Part shown: piece after piece, positions 11,716 to 26,238 of the stretch
How the letters are laid out: each line of letters starts with the position of its first letter
How positions within the stretch are numbered: position 1 is the stretch's first letter
NCBI GenBank assembly: GCA_015143295.1
Contig: CM026557.1
Location: forward strand, 43,347,965 to 43,411,964
Direction: 5' to 3'
DNA from: Tetracentron sinense
Taxonomy: Eukaryota > Streptophyta > Magnoliopsida > Trochodendrales > Trochodendraceae
DNA length: 64,000 bases
The notes under the pieces: model-generated
What the model was told of the DNA's origin: nothing
Seen by the model: the letters and a program-made list of their open reading frames with translations, nothing else
Database searches by the model: none
Program-made: the position numbers and the translations under genes

Positions 11716-11839
11716 TAGGTGTGGCAATTGGGCGAGTTCCAGCTTCAAAGTCATTGTAAATGTCTTGGGCTTTGGGCTGGACAAATTCAAAAATAATAAA
11801 TATCTAAGTCCAATCCAAACCTGGCCATTGCTACCCCTA
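11716..11839. mobile_element. Short hAT-like MITE
   Basis: A 124-bp element with inverted ends TAGGTGTGGCAATTGG and, inverted at the right, TAGGGGTAGCAATGGC. The flanks CTCTTGGA (left) and ATCTTGGG (right) match at six of eight positions, consistent with an aged 8-bp target duplication. The termini resemble those of the GC-rich element at 2789-3109. Confidence 0.55.
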
Positions 11840-12149
11840 ATCTTGGGTAGTGCTAGCTGATTAGCAAATCAGCCCCAAGCAAACTCTAGGTAGATGCCTT
11901 GGGTTTTGAAATGGAATTAATGGGTAGGTTAACCATTTCCCTTAAGTTTAAGGTCGATAACACATCCTGTTTGTTTCAGTTTCTTAAAGTACGATGTTCC
12001 AATGAGCATTAATGCTCCTTGGGCATCTTGCTAATAAAGGAGCCAACCAACCATAAATTTAAAGAAATAATGTTTTTTACTTATATTTTATATTAAAAAA
12101 AGACAATATATATAAATTTTGTAAGAGTGGCCCCCAAAAAAAATATTGT

Positions 12150-12530
12150 ACACTATATATAACCCTAGTTAAGATTTATTATCTTAGGAGTTAATTTTTT
12201 AAATAAAAACTGGATAGATGTATAAACTCTAGGGGTGAGTAAGTCTCAATCACAGTTAATGAATGTCAAAAGGGACATGTGTCAAACAGGGGAGTAGAAC
12301 GTTTGTGTGAAAAAACAAACTCCATAATATAAAAATATAGATTAATGAAGTGATTAGCCCACCTCGCATTTGAATACATAATCAAATTTCTTCTCATTTC
12401 ATCCCCTTTAACCATGGTTAAGTTTAACTAATTTAATTATTATTTTTATTCTAAATACCAAGGTTAAATTGATAAACCCTAGGGGTGAGTGAATCTTAAT
12501 CATAGCTGGTGGGTATTAAAAAGGGAACCA
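12150..12530. repeat. Foldback-family fragments
   Basis: Two adjacent blocks carry the AACCNNGGTTAA and CTAGGGGTGAGTGAATCTTAA motifs of the foldback family, with inverted counterparts (around 12165-12290 and 12405-12520). The ends are eroded, so individual elements are not delimited. Confidence 0.5.
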
Positions 12531-13072
12531 ATGAAGACGCCACATTTTTCATTTTTTCTTGTTATTGAACCTTTTTTGGGAATGCAATATTAATAAATTT
12601 ATGACCACAATGGACTCATTAATCAAAAATAATAATTTATCGGGGATTATGACCTCCAAATCCCCAAGGCCCCATACCCCAATCCCATTAATTTTCTTGA
12701 TATATGTATTTCGACCCCCTCCCCCAGGGAAAATTCTTGGCTCCACCCCTAACGATGATTGAGATAGTTAGCCATAATTTTACATGTCTAATTATTTATA
12801 GGAGATTTGCGAAATTGAGATAGTTAGCCATAATTTTCCTCAACTCGTTATTCTGAGTTATTCTGATTTTACATGTCCTTCACAAAATTATGAAGAATAA
12901 CTCCGGCTCAAAATTAATCTAAGTAAAAATAGGTATACTTAATTATTTAAAAAAATTGTATTTGAAATGTTGTAAAATGAACTTCTTACTGCAAATAATT
13001 ATTTAATTTTACTCTTTATTTGAGGGAAAAATTCTCTAAAATGTGAGAAATTATTTCTCATAAAATATTTTT

Positions 13073-13073
<1 letters not shown>

Positions 13074-13112
<39 letters not shown>
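13074..13112. repeat. (AT)n microsatellite
   Basis: About 19 consecutive AT units. Confidence 0.9.
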
Positions 13113-13115
<3 letters not shown>

Positions 13116-14948
13116 TGGATAAGGATTGTGATGGTTGAAATGTTCACGGAATCCCTAACCTAGAACCTATATGAACCGTAAAGACGGGGTTGGTTGCAGC
13201 CTAAATAACAAAAATAAAAAAACGTATAAAGGGAGGGGTAGAAAGCTTTTTTTGAATAGAAAAACAGGGATGGATAGCTAAATTGTCAGAAAACAAAACA
13301 GATGGAATGAGTAGGACTGTAGGAGTCATTTCCTAGATGTCAGAAATCATAGTGTGGTTATTTACCAAAAGCACCTTACTTTAGGCACGTCCACGTTGGT
13401 GCGTAAATCGTAATGCCATGTCTTGTGCCCGCCTTTTTTTTTTTTATCGCTCTATAGAGGTAAAGAGAGAAAAATCTGGTACCTCGCGACTTACAAATCT
13501 TGTAAGACCCACATGCCATGATCCAGCGATCCAGAGTACTTTGCTAACGTCACACATTTGATCAACGGTGATTGAACGCGAGACTATGATACCTCGTGCA
13601 ATTAAAGAAAATAATCTTCGGATGTGTTTTTGAATTACCTTTCATATTTATCTCCCAAGAGCATCGTCCCCACATTCCACTTTTAAGTTTTAACTGCGGT
13701 AAAAAATAATTTTATAAAAAATTGCGTAATTGCAGGACTATGTGGTAATAATGGCACTATTAAATATGGAAATAATGTCTCATCATATGATTTTATGATA
13801 CAACCAGTACTATAACATCAGTTTTCAAAAAAAAAATTCTGAAAGAAAAGGTAGTTAATGATTTTGGATTTGTGAAATTAGCGTAGATAATTGTTAATTC
13901 TCTACCCCAAATGAGCATGATATTTGATAATTTCGCGTTATTGAGAAAAAAACACAAGCCTAATAAAAAAAGGGTAACAAAGAACTATTATTAAATTAAG
14001 TAGGTATTATAATTTTTTTTTTTAGTTCCGGTTTATAATTGTGTTGTGAAAATAAAACGGAAATCTAACCCATGAATTCAATCCTAACCTGTGAAAAAGT
14101 TAAATAGGCACAATCTAAACCCAACACATTTATGAATGAATAAACTTAATCCAACTCATCAAGGAATCTTCAAACTAAACTCATTGCCTTTGACTTATAA
14201 GTTGACAGGTCGGGCTACTTTTGACTTTTAATAATATAATATTTAATAAATATATCATGTATTATGAGCTAAGTATAAAGAATTATAAAAACCAAACTGA
14301 AACCCGACCCACGACTCCAAAACCTCAACCTTGACGCCATGAGAAAAAGGACAAGTTCACGTGAGTTTACAAGTCGAGTAAGAAATTGCCATCTATAATT
14401 TCAATTACCGTTGTTATGCTTGTGTAGACCCAACTATTAATTCCTGTTAATTTTAATTTATTTTCACATAATTTTTATCATTCAAACAATGAAGTTTCTG
14501 CAGTTCAATTCTATCTAATCTGTCGGATTCAATTCTTGGGGAAATTTTTGCAATTCAATTCAGTAATGCATCCAAATGACAAAGGTCTAATTTCTATTTC
14601 AACTTCATAAAATTCAATTCTTTGGATCAATTCCGTAACTGAACAAAACTTAATTAAATTCTAAGATTAACCTTTGATCTAAGAATTTTTGGCAAGCATC
14701 CTGCTGCATGTAGCTCAGATGGCACCAGGAGAGTGGTTCCAATAGCATCTCCACTGCACATCTAATGAGCGTCATAAGCACATTCTATGAACTTGGATGT
14801 GAGACCTGAAGAAACTGTTGTGCTTTCTAGACTGGGGATCATGCTGGCAAGCACAAAAACCTTAAGAGCTCTTTTTGCCCCATCATGACACCATTTTCAA
14901 AAACACTAAGAAATAAAGCATTACTGTTTCCTTCTTTTAGCAAGAAAG

Positions 14949-14950
14949 GA

Positions 14951-14980
<30 letters not shown>
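14949..14980. repeat. (AAT)n microsatellite
   Basis: About ten AAT/ATA units in a row. Confidence 0.9.
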
Positions 14981-14984
<4 letters not shown>

Positions 14985-16632
14985 GGAAAATTTTGATCAT
15001 CCTTCTAGATTGGCTAGCACACCTCTTCCGTCAGCAATCATAAGATGGAATACTGATCAGATGGTCTAAACTTCCGATCGAGGTCCCCTGGACAGTTCTT
15101 AGTTGCACCAGCACAGATCCAAAATTTAGATCAAGCCTAGTTAAGGATAGCCAGTGGTCCAATGATTATAAACTAGGATAACCCCTCCAGATGTACAATA
15201 TCATTACACACATTGACCATACAGAGAAACAAGGTTCGAGACCCACCATTCGATTACTCCCAATAACAAAATCTGCTAGCTCAAAGTTAGAAAGAATGCA
15301 ATAGATGATCAAATTATTGCAATCATCCAATCAAATTGAAATTTAAACCTCGGAGTTCTCATTGCCTGGTCTGTAAATCCACTGCAAACCCTCACTGATT
15401 ATGGAAGTTTATTCTTTGACTACAATACTCCGACAACTGCTACTTCATTTGTTTGATCTAGTGCTTGGCATCGAGAGCGCTCGACCATCGAAAACTTGTC
15501 TGGTTCACAATTGGCCAGTAACATGGCATATGATCATTTCATTTGTCAGGAGACTTTTTGGCTGCCGAGCAATTTGTCAGGGAATTTCTCCCGCAACTAT
15601 GATTTTGCTGCCCCGCATCTGCAATAAACCAAAAGCATTCCTCGTCTTCTTCACCCTGTTATTTAGTTCTAGCATTTTATTCTTCCTGGCCCTCACAGCA
15701 AACTTGGTCTGATTATGGATAGGGAGGAAGGGGATGGATGACCCACCCCCATGTTGTGTAACAACATTTGGTCCCACTCCCACTATTATGTATCTTCACC
15801 TGGATCTTTCCTCTTGCATCTGACCCTGCTTTCCCCTCTCATCAATCCAAAAAATTTCCTGCTAAGGGACAAAGGAGGAAAAAGTACCCATGTGGGTTTC
15901 CTTCCCATCACTTGTAATCAGTCTGCAGTTAATTCCACAGATGCGACGTGTTGAAAAATGTAGCCATGCAGGTATAATGTGATCTCTCAAGTGTGGGACG
16001 AGTGAACTTGATATCATGTTGCACTCACCAGCACTGTTGATCTTGTTCCCCCGTCAATTCTGTCCAGTCCCGAATAAATCCAAACAACATTGAACATCTC
16101 CAATTTACACCAAAACCCTCTCCATCAGAGGGGACAGTTTTGAGAGCAAGTCTGTCCCAGTTGTTTGACTTTGACCAAGCATCACTACTTCCCTATCACA
16201 TTTGTTGAGAAAATATTCCCATTTTGCCACATCTCATTCAGGCATTAGGAAAGTGAAGCCTGGCTGAAGGTGCTATCTCTGATTACTCCATCTCAGTGTG
16301 GATGTTCTCAAAACATGAACTCAGTACTTGCCATAAGGGAAAATACTCAGGAAAGAAACTGGCATGAACTCATGTTGCCACCCATCAACTGGATTTCAAC
16401 CCACAGTACTCGAGCACGTCAGTACTGAGTGCATAGAATGCATAGGTTCTTTTCTATTAGTCAAGATGGCTCAGCAGAATAAAAATTTCTCCACGAAGAG
16501 GTTTTCTCCCAAGAAGTTTATATTCCATTCAAAGCAATAAAAGCAGAACCAGACTCAGAAATTTCAGAGATGAGAGAATAACAGAATTCTGACAGCCAGC
16601 TCATACAGAACCACAAATTGGAAGATTGCATA

Positions 16633-16638
16633 TTTATT
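16633..16638 (-). terminator. Candidate poly(A) signal of LSM7
   Basis: AATAAA on the minus strand lies about 200 bases past the LSM7 stop codon, a normal distance for a plant 3' untranslated region. No transcript evidence is available. Confidence 0.45.
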
Positions 16639-16838
16639 TTAAGAAATGCAAAGATAATTTCATTTCATAGATAATTAAGTTCATGTGTGCAAGATAGACT
16701 AAATTCAAAGCCTCCCCACCCTCCCCTTTAAATAAGGTGAAAGTAAAAAGGCTAAAAGGAAAAAAGATTTGGAGAAAAGGGCATTACCAATTTACTTCAC
16801 AGAGCGGTTAATTTAAAAAAAATGCTTAGGAGATGAGT

Positions 16839-16928
16839 CTAAGCCCCATCTGGCTGGATGAAAGGGTTGGCTATCTCGTCTGTACCATCAGTAGGCGCTA
16901 CAAGCATCACTGCAGTTCCTCTACAAAC
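16839..16928 (-). CDS. LSM7: LSM7 last coding exon (Sm2 and C-terminus)
   Basis: The exon begins after CTGCAG with GTTTGTAGAGGAACT, encodes [20 protein letters not shown] and ends NPFIQPDGA followed by TAG. It enters in phase 0. Confidence 0.95.
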   Translation of the reverse strand, partial: VCRGTAVMLVAPTDGTDEIANPFIQPDGA

Positions 16929-18508
16929 CTGCAGTAGATAACATATTATCAGCAGTAAAATCCTCCTCGTATCACGTTTTTGTTCTTTTTCATGAAAACA
17001 AAGTTCAGCACACCTTTCTCCCAAAATTTCAGAAGTTGCAGAAAAGTTTTATTCCAAACGGATATAGCTAAGTTCAATGTGTGAGGTAAATATGATCTTC
17101 ACATATGCCAACCAATTGTTTTACTCATTATTAGTAAAAATGCCCAAGACATTAATAAGACTTCAACATTATGGCTGGATGTCAATAGTCATTGATCACA
17201 AAACCTTCAGTCTTTTGGTCATTAAGATTTTTCTGTAGGGTGGTTTCTGATAACATGAAATCAAATTTCCCAAAAATGTATACGGAATAAAGATATTGAT
17301 AGAGAACATACTATTAGCCCAAGACGCCTAGTCTGATCAGTAGTCTTCAGTGGATCATCCGGATCTGCAGCACAATGAAAAAAATTACTTTTCGTTTCTT
17401 GATGCAATTTATTAGATGCTGTAACTATAACTCCGTGATGACTACAAGTAAGCATAGCTGCGGCCTGCAACCGAGTGACGAGAGATTTTAAACAGCTCAA
17501 AAATAAGGGAGTGGTGGCTTCAATTGCTATTTGCTACATAGTAGGTAGCAACTGATTTCAGATTCATAGGGAAATCTGATAAAGTTAGTTGGAAGGAGAA
17601 TGGTTGTAGAATGCAGATTGATGATAAATACACAGCAGTCTGACCTCTCAAGATCAATCAAAAGATTACTTGATCCTTCCAAGAGATGAGAACAACACTG
17701 AACGTAATTGAAGAGTCTATCTAAGGGTGATCTCAGAGAAGTATGACTCGTGAAATCTTAAGTCGATCAGACATTCTGACTGTTGAGCTACCTCTTGAAT
17801 GAAACATGACTTAAAAATAACATTCAGCCATTTTGACTCGTGAAATCTTAAGTCCCAAGAGGTTCATTTCTCTGAATATTAAAATCAAAGGGCAGTGATC
17901 ATCCAAGAGGTGACCCATTGTTTGGATAGTCCAGATGATGATACATATACTGACTTGCTAGATAGGAGCTGAATAATCCATTTAGTAACTGGTTCAGAAC
18001 TCTCACTTAATTGCCTCTCTTCTAAGAATGGGAAAGTATTAAAATCCAGGTTCAGTCAGCCAAGAGAGAAACCAGAATGGGCAATGGTGACTCGGCCGAG
18101 TTGCTTGCACATTGGACCCACACAAGTACCCCTAGTTACAAAGAACAGTTAACCAAGTCATGAGATTGAGATATGAAGACCAAATAATTCTAGGGTATAA
18201 AGACATGGACTATACAGACCAATGAAGAGAGAGATCTGTAAATATGGAGGGCTTGGCAAGTTAGAAAATACCATAAAGGCTGATTGGGTGGTTTAGGGCA
18301 TAAATTACTGGACGTAAACTAATCACGCTTGGATCAGGGATCTAAGTGTGTTATAGTTATTGGTCATCAACTCAATAGCGTCGGATAGTTTTCTTGATGG
18401 AGAGCAATGGGATCATTTGAAACTGTAATTGCAAACGAAATAATGTCTAGGATAATAAGGCCTAAAGGACAATCTGATACAAAAAATTAGTCAACATAAC
18501 AATTATTA

Positions 18509-18543
<35 letters not shown>

Positions 18544-20850
18544 GAGAACAGCAAAACATCTTCACGGTAGAATTATATCATTAATATGCCATCCTATTAA
18601 GTGAATACCTCTTAGAAACTCTATAGCTTCATCCAGTACAAGGTTCAATAACTGATCATATCCTTTCAAAGTCCCTGTGACTGGAAAAGAAAAAAAATTA
18701 CTCAATCAGATACCTCATGTTGGGTCCAGAATTACAATAATTCATTTGTATTCAGAACGGCAAAAGCAAGAAACATAACCAGAAATTCTAAGATCAAATT
18801 GTCAATTAAAAGTCACTGGAATAAAGCCATCAAGTGTGTAAATGAAACAAGAGATGTAAGAATAGAGTAAATCATTCTTGGGGTTAAAAGCCACTCGCAT
18901 CTTTGAGTTACTAATCTCATTAAGAAAAATTCGCACAAAAGCCAGATTTTATGTGGGGCTTCAGCTAGGCAATTTGCTCATAACCGTAGTCTTTTCAGAT
19001 GTTTTGAAGTGGTATCTAGTCTGAGAATTAATTTGCATAAAATTCAAATTTTCAATGTAGGGGATGTACCTAACATTGAGGAATTGGCCCATTACTTGGG
19101 TTGCAAGACCGGGTCGCTTCTAGGGTTGTCTCTGAGGGCTAAGTTTAGAGCGAAGTCGGTTTGGGAGCCAGTTATTGAGCAACTAAATAGGAAATTAGTG
19201 GGATGGAAATCCTCTTATCTCTCGAAGGATGGGAGACTCACTCTTCTAAAAAGTATTCTCTGCAATCTGTCAACCTATTACCTTTCCATGTTCCACATGC
19301 CGATATCGATTGCTTTGAAGTTACAGAGGATCCAACAGAATTTTTTTGCGGAACGAGAAGGTAGTTATTAATAAATATCATCTTGTGGAGTGGAATTGGG
19401 TCTGTCAGCCAAATGAGGGTGGGGGTTGCGATTTGTGGCCACTTAGGGTAGTTAACAAGGCATTGATGGGGAAATGGCTTTGACGTTTCAGGATAGAGTC
19501 ATGGATTGTGGAGAGAGGCCATTGTGGCCCGCCACACGCAAAGGTACCATTGGGAACCTCGATTGCCTAGGTTTTCTCAAGAGGTAGGTCTGTGGAAAGT
19601 TATTGTGAGGGGTTGGGCAGAGTTTGTTAATCATACTAGGCTCGCTTTAGGTGATGGGGAGGTTAGCTTCTGGTTAGACCTATGGTGTGGTTTCAATACC
19701 TTGAAACAGTATTTCACTATTTTTTTCTCGATATCCCTAGATCAACTAGCATTAGTGGCGTCTATGTTTGAAAGAGGGCTAGTGCAGTAGTCTGGGTTAC
19801 TCGGTTTAAGCGTCCTTTCAATGATTGAAAAGTGAGTGATTTTTTCAGGTTCCTGTCTAGGTTGGAAGTTGTTCGTCCAGTCTTATCTGTTAGGGATAGC
19901 CAAGTTTGGTCTAGAGACAAGACAACAAATGTCGGTTTATAGAAAGGTCATTTCTGCAGGTGTTGAATCCTAGTAGTTATCTTACTTTTTCCAGCAGGTT
20001 GGGTGGCACTCCAATGTGCCTTCAAAGGTATCTTTTTTCTATGGACATCCTTTCTAGATAAGATCCCGAGTCTGGATCATCTCAAAAAAAGAGGTTGGGC
20101 TCTTCCAAATCATTGTTATTTGTGCCCAGTAGAGGAGGAATTTATTGATCATATGCTCTTGTACTGCTCCTTTACGAAGAGCCTCAGGTATTATTTTCTT
20201 TCCCAAATTGGTGTTGTCTGGATCTTTTCATGTTCCTTCAAGTGTTTCTTATCTGGTTGGCACTCAGTCTTGCTGGATAGTCCCTGGAGTCTGAGGGGCC
20301 CTCCTTCCAGGAGCGATATCATGGGAGCTTTGGAATGAGAGGAACAAGCGTGTTTTTTTAGGATGTTTCATAGTCATTAGAGAAAGTATATGCCCACACG
20401 TGTTTTGCATTGCTATAATGGGTTATCATTAAAAAAAAATGATGTTGTGGAGCTTGGGATTGATGAACTCATTTTTTTAGTTGGGTGGTGTTGTGATTTT
20501 TTGTAATTTTTTTTGTTTAGCATTTTCTCTTGCTTTGGTTCACAACTTGTAAATATATCTGTTTATATCTTCTGGCTTTAATTGTATTGCATTTACCGAT
20601 AAAAAAAGTTAGAAAAAGGAGGGCCCAAGCCTGTAGCTCAATTTATTGAGGTTCTGCACCCAAAACATAAAATCGAGGTTCGGTCCCAGCTTACCAGTGC
20701 ATGACGCTAATATATATATAGATATATGAAATTTCCATTTTGTTTGCTTTGCATGTGTTGGGGATGAAATGGGGGGACTGACTAGTCTTCAGTAACAAAA
20801 AAAAAATTGTAAGTAATGTACACAAAAAAATAAAATAACTGCCTGTGAAA

Positions 20851-20897
<47 letters not shown>

Positions 20898-23800
20898 CAT
20901 TTTGTTTGCTTTGCATGTGTTGTGGGTGAAATTGGGGGACTGACTAGTCTAAAGTTACAAAAATATTTTTGTAAATAATGTACACAGAAAAATAAATAAC
21001 TGCCTGTGAAAATCGAGAATTCTGAACAGGCATAAAGGCTACCAAACAATTATTTCCATAAATAAAAAAGAGATTATCTGCGATTATTAGTTTTCATGTC
21101 GCTAGTTAATTTAAAACCAAAACTAGCAAATAATACCCTCCTAGACCCTTACCAAGTCTGACACTAACAGCAAAGCAAACAAATGAGACGTTTTCTCCAT
21201 ATAAAAAACCTTAACATAAGTTTTTATCAAGGCTTTTAAAAGCCTATTTTGAACTTCCATTAAGGTATAATCTTCTCTAAAAAACTTCCCTACCAACTAT
21301 TGTTCTAAACATTTCTTTCCATATTTTCTGCTTCAGCACAGCAACAATGACTTTCTCACATTAAAAAATATCCATTCTATAGCAATTTGAAGGCGTTGGA
21401 TAAGAACGCAATGATTTAAAGAAAACTGAGTTAAATGGTCTGACTCACAAGCCTCTGGTTCAATAAATTAAAATTATAATAAAAAGCCTTTTTTTCATTC
21501 ACATATGCAACGTATGGCATTGAGATCATCAATACTGATTTTGCTATCAAAAACCCTTTTATTCTTGCAAAGAAATAACATGGGAAATCATCAATCATAA
21601 TTTGACTTGGGAACACTCCCCTAAAAGAGTCAAGTCCAAACCTCTCGCTACCACTGAAACTATTCTCGTCTTTGTCACTCTCAGATGCACATTCGAGAAC
21701 ACCAATAATATCTTTTGCTTTCAAAAACCCTTTTACTAGAATTTACAGGGATATGATACATGGGAAACCACCAATCATATTTTTGCTAGCATTTCTAAAG
21801 GGCGCAATCTCCTAAAAGAATCAGAGTCCAAAGCAGTGTTACCTAGTTCGCTACCTACTAATACGAACCGTGAACTGGTTCGCTTCGAACCAGTTCACGG
21901 TTCGTTTGTGAAAATGAGCGACCCCACTACCCAAATTCAATAGCTTTGGTTCGGCGAATTTTTTGTTTGGGTTCAGCGAATTTGTTCTTTAAGTTCGGCG
22001 AACTTATATTTTGAGTTCGGGCGAATCTGTTTTCTGGGTTCGCGAACCGGCTATAAAACCTATTTTTAATGCCTTTTTTAAAAAATAACCTAATTTTAAT
22101 GCTTTTTTTTAATAAGTATTTATAATATATTTATTTACACTATTAATATATATATATATAAGCAAACCAAACTAAAGAACCTAAGCGAAGCGAGAAACGA
22201 ACTGTCTCATCCTACCCCGTGAACCGGGTTCACTCTAGAGTGGTGAATTGCGAACCCGAATTCGAACCTAGTGAACCAGGTAACATTGGTCCAAAACTCC
22301 TGCTACCACTGAAACGATTCCAAACCTTGTGATCAGAAGAATGCATAATTCATACCCTTGTTTACCCGCATCAGTGACAGTTGGAGCTTCAAATCTTGAT
22401 TGCCCAATTTACTTCTCACCAGTCACCACCACCGATAAAACCACCAACTAATATGCATGGAAAAATTAAGGAATAACAAGGAATTCAACCAAAAGGAACT
22501 CTATAAGAAACACACTTAAAAAGAAACATATGCTTCTTTGCAACCATAGTTTCAAAATGAGCTAGTTAGCCTCTGTGGGGTGTTTGGTTGAAAATGTTGC
22601 CCTCTTGTGAAGGAAGATTAAATCCAATATTAGACCAAAGCTGTTTGTTTTAAGTGGACTTTGGGGGCATGGACCTCGTTGATCCTCCAAAAGGCTCATT
22701 TCTCACATATTCCCACCATGAGAGTGGAAAAAGTGGATAACGCATACCTAACAGAACATATTTTTCACTTCATCCACCTCCCCAAAAAAATCATATCCAT
22801 CAGTAGATAATCCGGCAACAACAACAAAAACACAACAGGAAACATTCCTAAAGCTTTGCAATGTGGTGACTCAGAAAAGTTTAGTGTTGAACCATATGGT
22901 ATATGAAGAATTATGTCGCATTTTACAGCTCTAAGAAGTAAGTATCTTCTAATCAAGTATCACTCTTGATCCTCATTCTCAATCTTGGCCCCCCTCGCAT
23001 TTCTTAAGTGAACCAACTTTGCGTTATTTGTAATTCTATCATTCCCCTTATCTGAGATTCTAATTCCCTGTACATCTGTGCAAAAATAGTTCATATTTTA
23101 GTTATGTTAAATGAAGTACAGATTTTAGTAATTCAACATTATTGAAATTATACGCTTTCCTGGGGTCTTCCTATGCCTGCTCTAGTTCCCACTTCATGAA
23201 ATTTGCAACTACCTCCGAAAGATTTAACTAAATCTATACCTATTATGTTTTCCCATATGGTGCCGTTGTGATGATGGCCAAAACATAACCTCTTCTAACC
23301 TACACATAATTTTAATTATTAAATAGTATATTTACAATGGAGAAGTTCTGTGGAAACTTCTCCAGCAGCTCGAGTTTAGGCTACAAATGGAAGCAAATTT
23401 TCTGGAGATGTCATTTTTCAAAACAAGGAGAAAAATTTCCTTCATATCAGATAGTGAACTGTTGGGCTTCACTATTTTCTTCAATCAGTAACAATCACAT
23501 TATATTAGAACCAAACAAAGGGCAGATACAGTAGAAAACACCAAAAGGCCTCTGACATGGAGACCTCCAAGCACAAAAGTAAAGACGAGAAAAGATACAG
23601 AAATACACCACAAAAACTAAAAAGACAAGCCCACCCCCACCACCCACCCCTCTTCTCCAACAAAGACAAAGATACAATACTGGTGACAGTCGGGGAAGGC
23701 CGAGGAATGAGATACTCCAATGGAAACCCCTAGAGAGATAGCACCTAACAGTGCAACTAGGGGAGGGAGGAGAAGCGCTCCCCAACCTTCACTACCAGCA

Positions 23801-26196
23801 AGGTCACAGCTCTATCTATGCTGTCAACTGATGTCACGGTAATCTGGAGACACCCTATACTGAATCTTGTCGATAATAGCTGGAAAACTAGAAAATCTAC
23901 TGCAAAGATCCTTTTGTTTCTCCCTTCCCAAATGTACCAAACCACCGCATCATAGTTGTTAAAGGTGTCGCCTCCTCAGGCAGTCGCTTAGGCAACCAGG
24001 CGCTCTATTGGGCTCAGGTGTCTGGCCGCCTCAGACAGTCATTATTATAAATCTGATATATGTAATATTATTATTGTTCAATGATATAAAAGTTTATTTT
24101 AGTTGAATATAATAGTTTGGTAAACAAAAAAATATGAGATTTGATATACTTTTCATGTCTTTTGCCATATAATATGTTAAAGTTTATATATCCAACAAAA
24201 AAAAAGGTTTGCAGATAGAAGAAATAAGAGATGAATAGTGTCAAGTATATTTTCCTCATGTTAACTTATCTCTCTTGCTCAATGGATGGACAATTGGCCT
24301 CTTTCTCTCTCTTCCTCTGTTTGTGGGTGAACCATATAGTCCTCATATGCTTTTGCACGGTTATTACAAGTATCGCCTAGGCTACCAGGCATACTGGTGG
24401 CTCAAGCGATCCAATAATTTTTAAAAAAAAACTTTAAATGCCTTAAATTTCTTCTAGGACCCCCCAAAAACTCTCACAAACCCAAATTTAAAGAGGTCTT
24501 TCATAATTTAAATAAGTGCAAACCCCATAATTATATATTTTAGCAATTATATATTTTTTATTACATTTCTTAAGTATAATCAAGAAAAAAGGAAGATAGA
24601 AAAAATGGGAGTAAGAGGTACCACCTCTCCCTCTCTCCCCCTCTCTTCTCTCTCTCATGTTCGACGTCAGTGTCGGACTACTTTTCTGTTATTTATTCAG
24701 TCTCACACTCTCCCCTCTCCTTCCTCTCCCATGTTAGACTGTCATTGTAGATTGTTGTTTCTTTCTATTCTTTATCCTTCATAATCTCTCTCCCTCATTT
24801 GAACAATCATGTAGACTTTGTTTTTTTTGTTCCCTTATTTTATTCCCAATACTTGAAATTACCTTTTATTGTTCTTAGAACTCTCTTGAAGGATGGTTTT
24901 ATTAAAGTGTATCTTAACAATAAAGATTTTGTAATTTACATTAATTGCAGAGCCCCTTATCCAAGGAAATGCATCATACATAGATCACATATTTGGAGGG
25001 GGGGAATGTCTGCAGCAAAAGGTTCATCAGACGACACGCCTCGGCTATAACCTCAGGCGTCCATGGGGTATGTCGTCTCAAGTCGCCTAGACAACTATGC
25101 ACCGCATGAAGAGTACATCTCCACAATATCCTCCCCATAGGGATCAAGAAACCCGATCTTCCCTGATGAATCAGCTCATAACATTGCAAGAAAAAACACA
25201 AATAAGCCCGGTCCAAAAGCTGACACCAAATACATCTGGAAACCTTGAAATGGATGAAGAGGTGATTGGCAGACTCACCATCTTGCATACACATCATGAA
25301 AATATGCAGGGGAGAGCGAGAACTTTTCCTTTGTTTCCTTCTTCTCTGAATCATGTCGCAAGTACTAATCTTGTTATGGGCTGGAATTCAGAAGAATATT
25401 TTTCCCTTGGGAGGGAGGGGAATATCTCCAAATAACCTAATGAGGGAAGTTGGAAGACCCAATCCTAGATTCGTCTCATAAATAAAAGAAGGATTTGCAT
25501 TGGAATTTCTTATTGAAATTAAGGGACCAGATTTAAAGTCAAACTCGAAAGGAGACGTATGAAACAAGAAGAATAAAAAATTCATCGATTTTCACACATG
25601 TAAGGACTATGTCCTACACAATATTAGAGTGGGATAGGATGGCTTCATGTGAGATGAAGACTCTTTGAATCTACTATGACCATACAGATGCAGGAAAGAG
25701 ATCTTTAAAGGGGTATCTTCCACACCAAGTGTCTTTCAAAAAATTTACCGTATGCAATTACTAACACTGATGAATTGTAAGGAAGATCTCTTTCCAAAAA
25801 TGACGATAGCTAACCCAATAGACCTACTTATAGTCCCCACCCGTTTGCATTTGTTCCGTAAATACTCTTTTAATCATCGACATCCAAGAATTATCCGTTT
25901 ACATGAATCTCCAATTCTCCATTGCCATTTACCCAAAAGAGCTATATTTCTTCCTTTAATCTTACCAATGTTTAATCCTACTTCAACCTTTGATTGGTTA
26001 ACTCCTCTCATTTGATAAGGTGATCATTTCTCTTTTCATTGCCCTCCCACATAAAGTTATTTCTGATTTGTTCCATTTGGTGTTACTTGGACACGTGGTA
26101 CTTGTGCCAAGTATCCAGGTGTCTAAGGGTGTTCGGCACAACAAGCTCTAAAAATCCCAATACGGCGGCACATACGTACAATTTTTTAAAAATGAT

Positions 26197-26238
<42 letters not shown>

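Larger units (their letters stand above)
11376..16600. other. Intergenic DNA between the kinase and LSM7
   Basis: I recognise no gene. The stretch holds a small MITE (11716-11839), foldback-family fragments (12150-12530), an (AT)n microsatellite (13074-13112) and an (AAT)n microsatellite (14949-14980). A GGTTCGAGACCC at about 15234 resembles a B box but has no tRNA-like head around it. Small open frames at 15401-15954 show no domain. Confidence 0.45.

Noticed and set aside
16839-18680. LSM7 3' exons as a separate truncated pseudogene
   Set aside because: Phase, junctions and total length fit the exons at 44446-44745 exactly, giving a 99-residue protein, so one long gene is the simpler reading.
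19009-20338. Host gene for a reverse-transcriptase-like protein
   Set aside because: Several frameshifts, a LINE-type tail and truncation show a dead LINE copy.
20628-20700. tRNA gene
   Set aside because: The same reason: tRNA-like promoter boxes without a complete cloverleaf.
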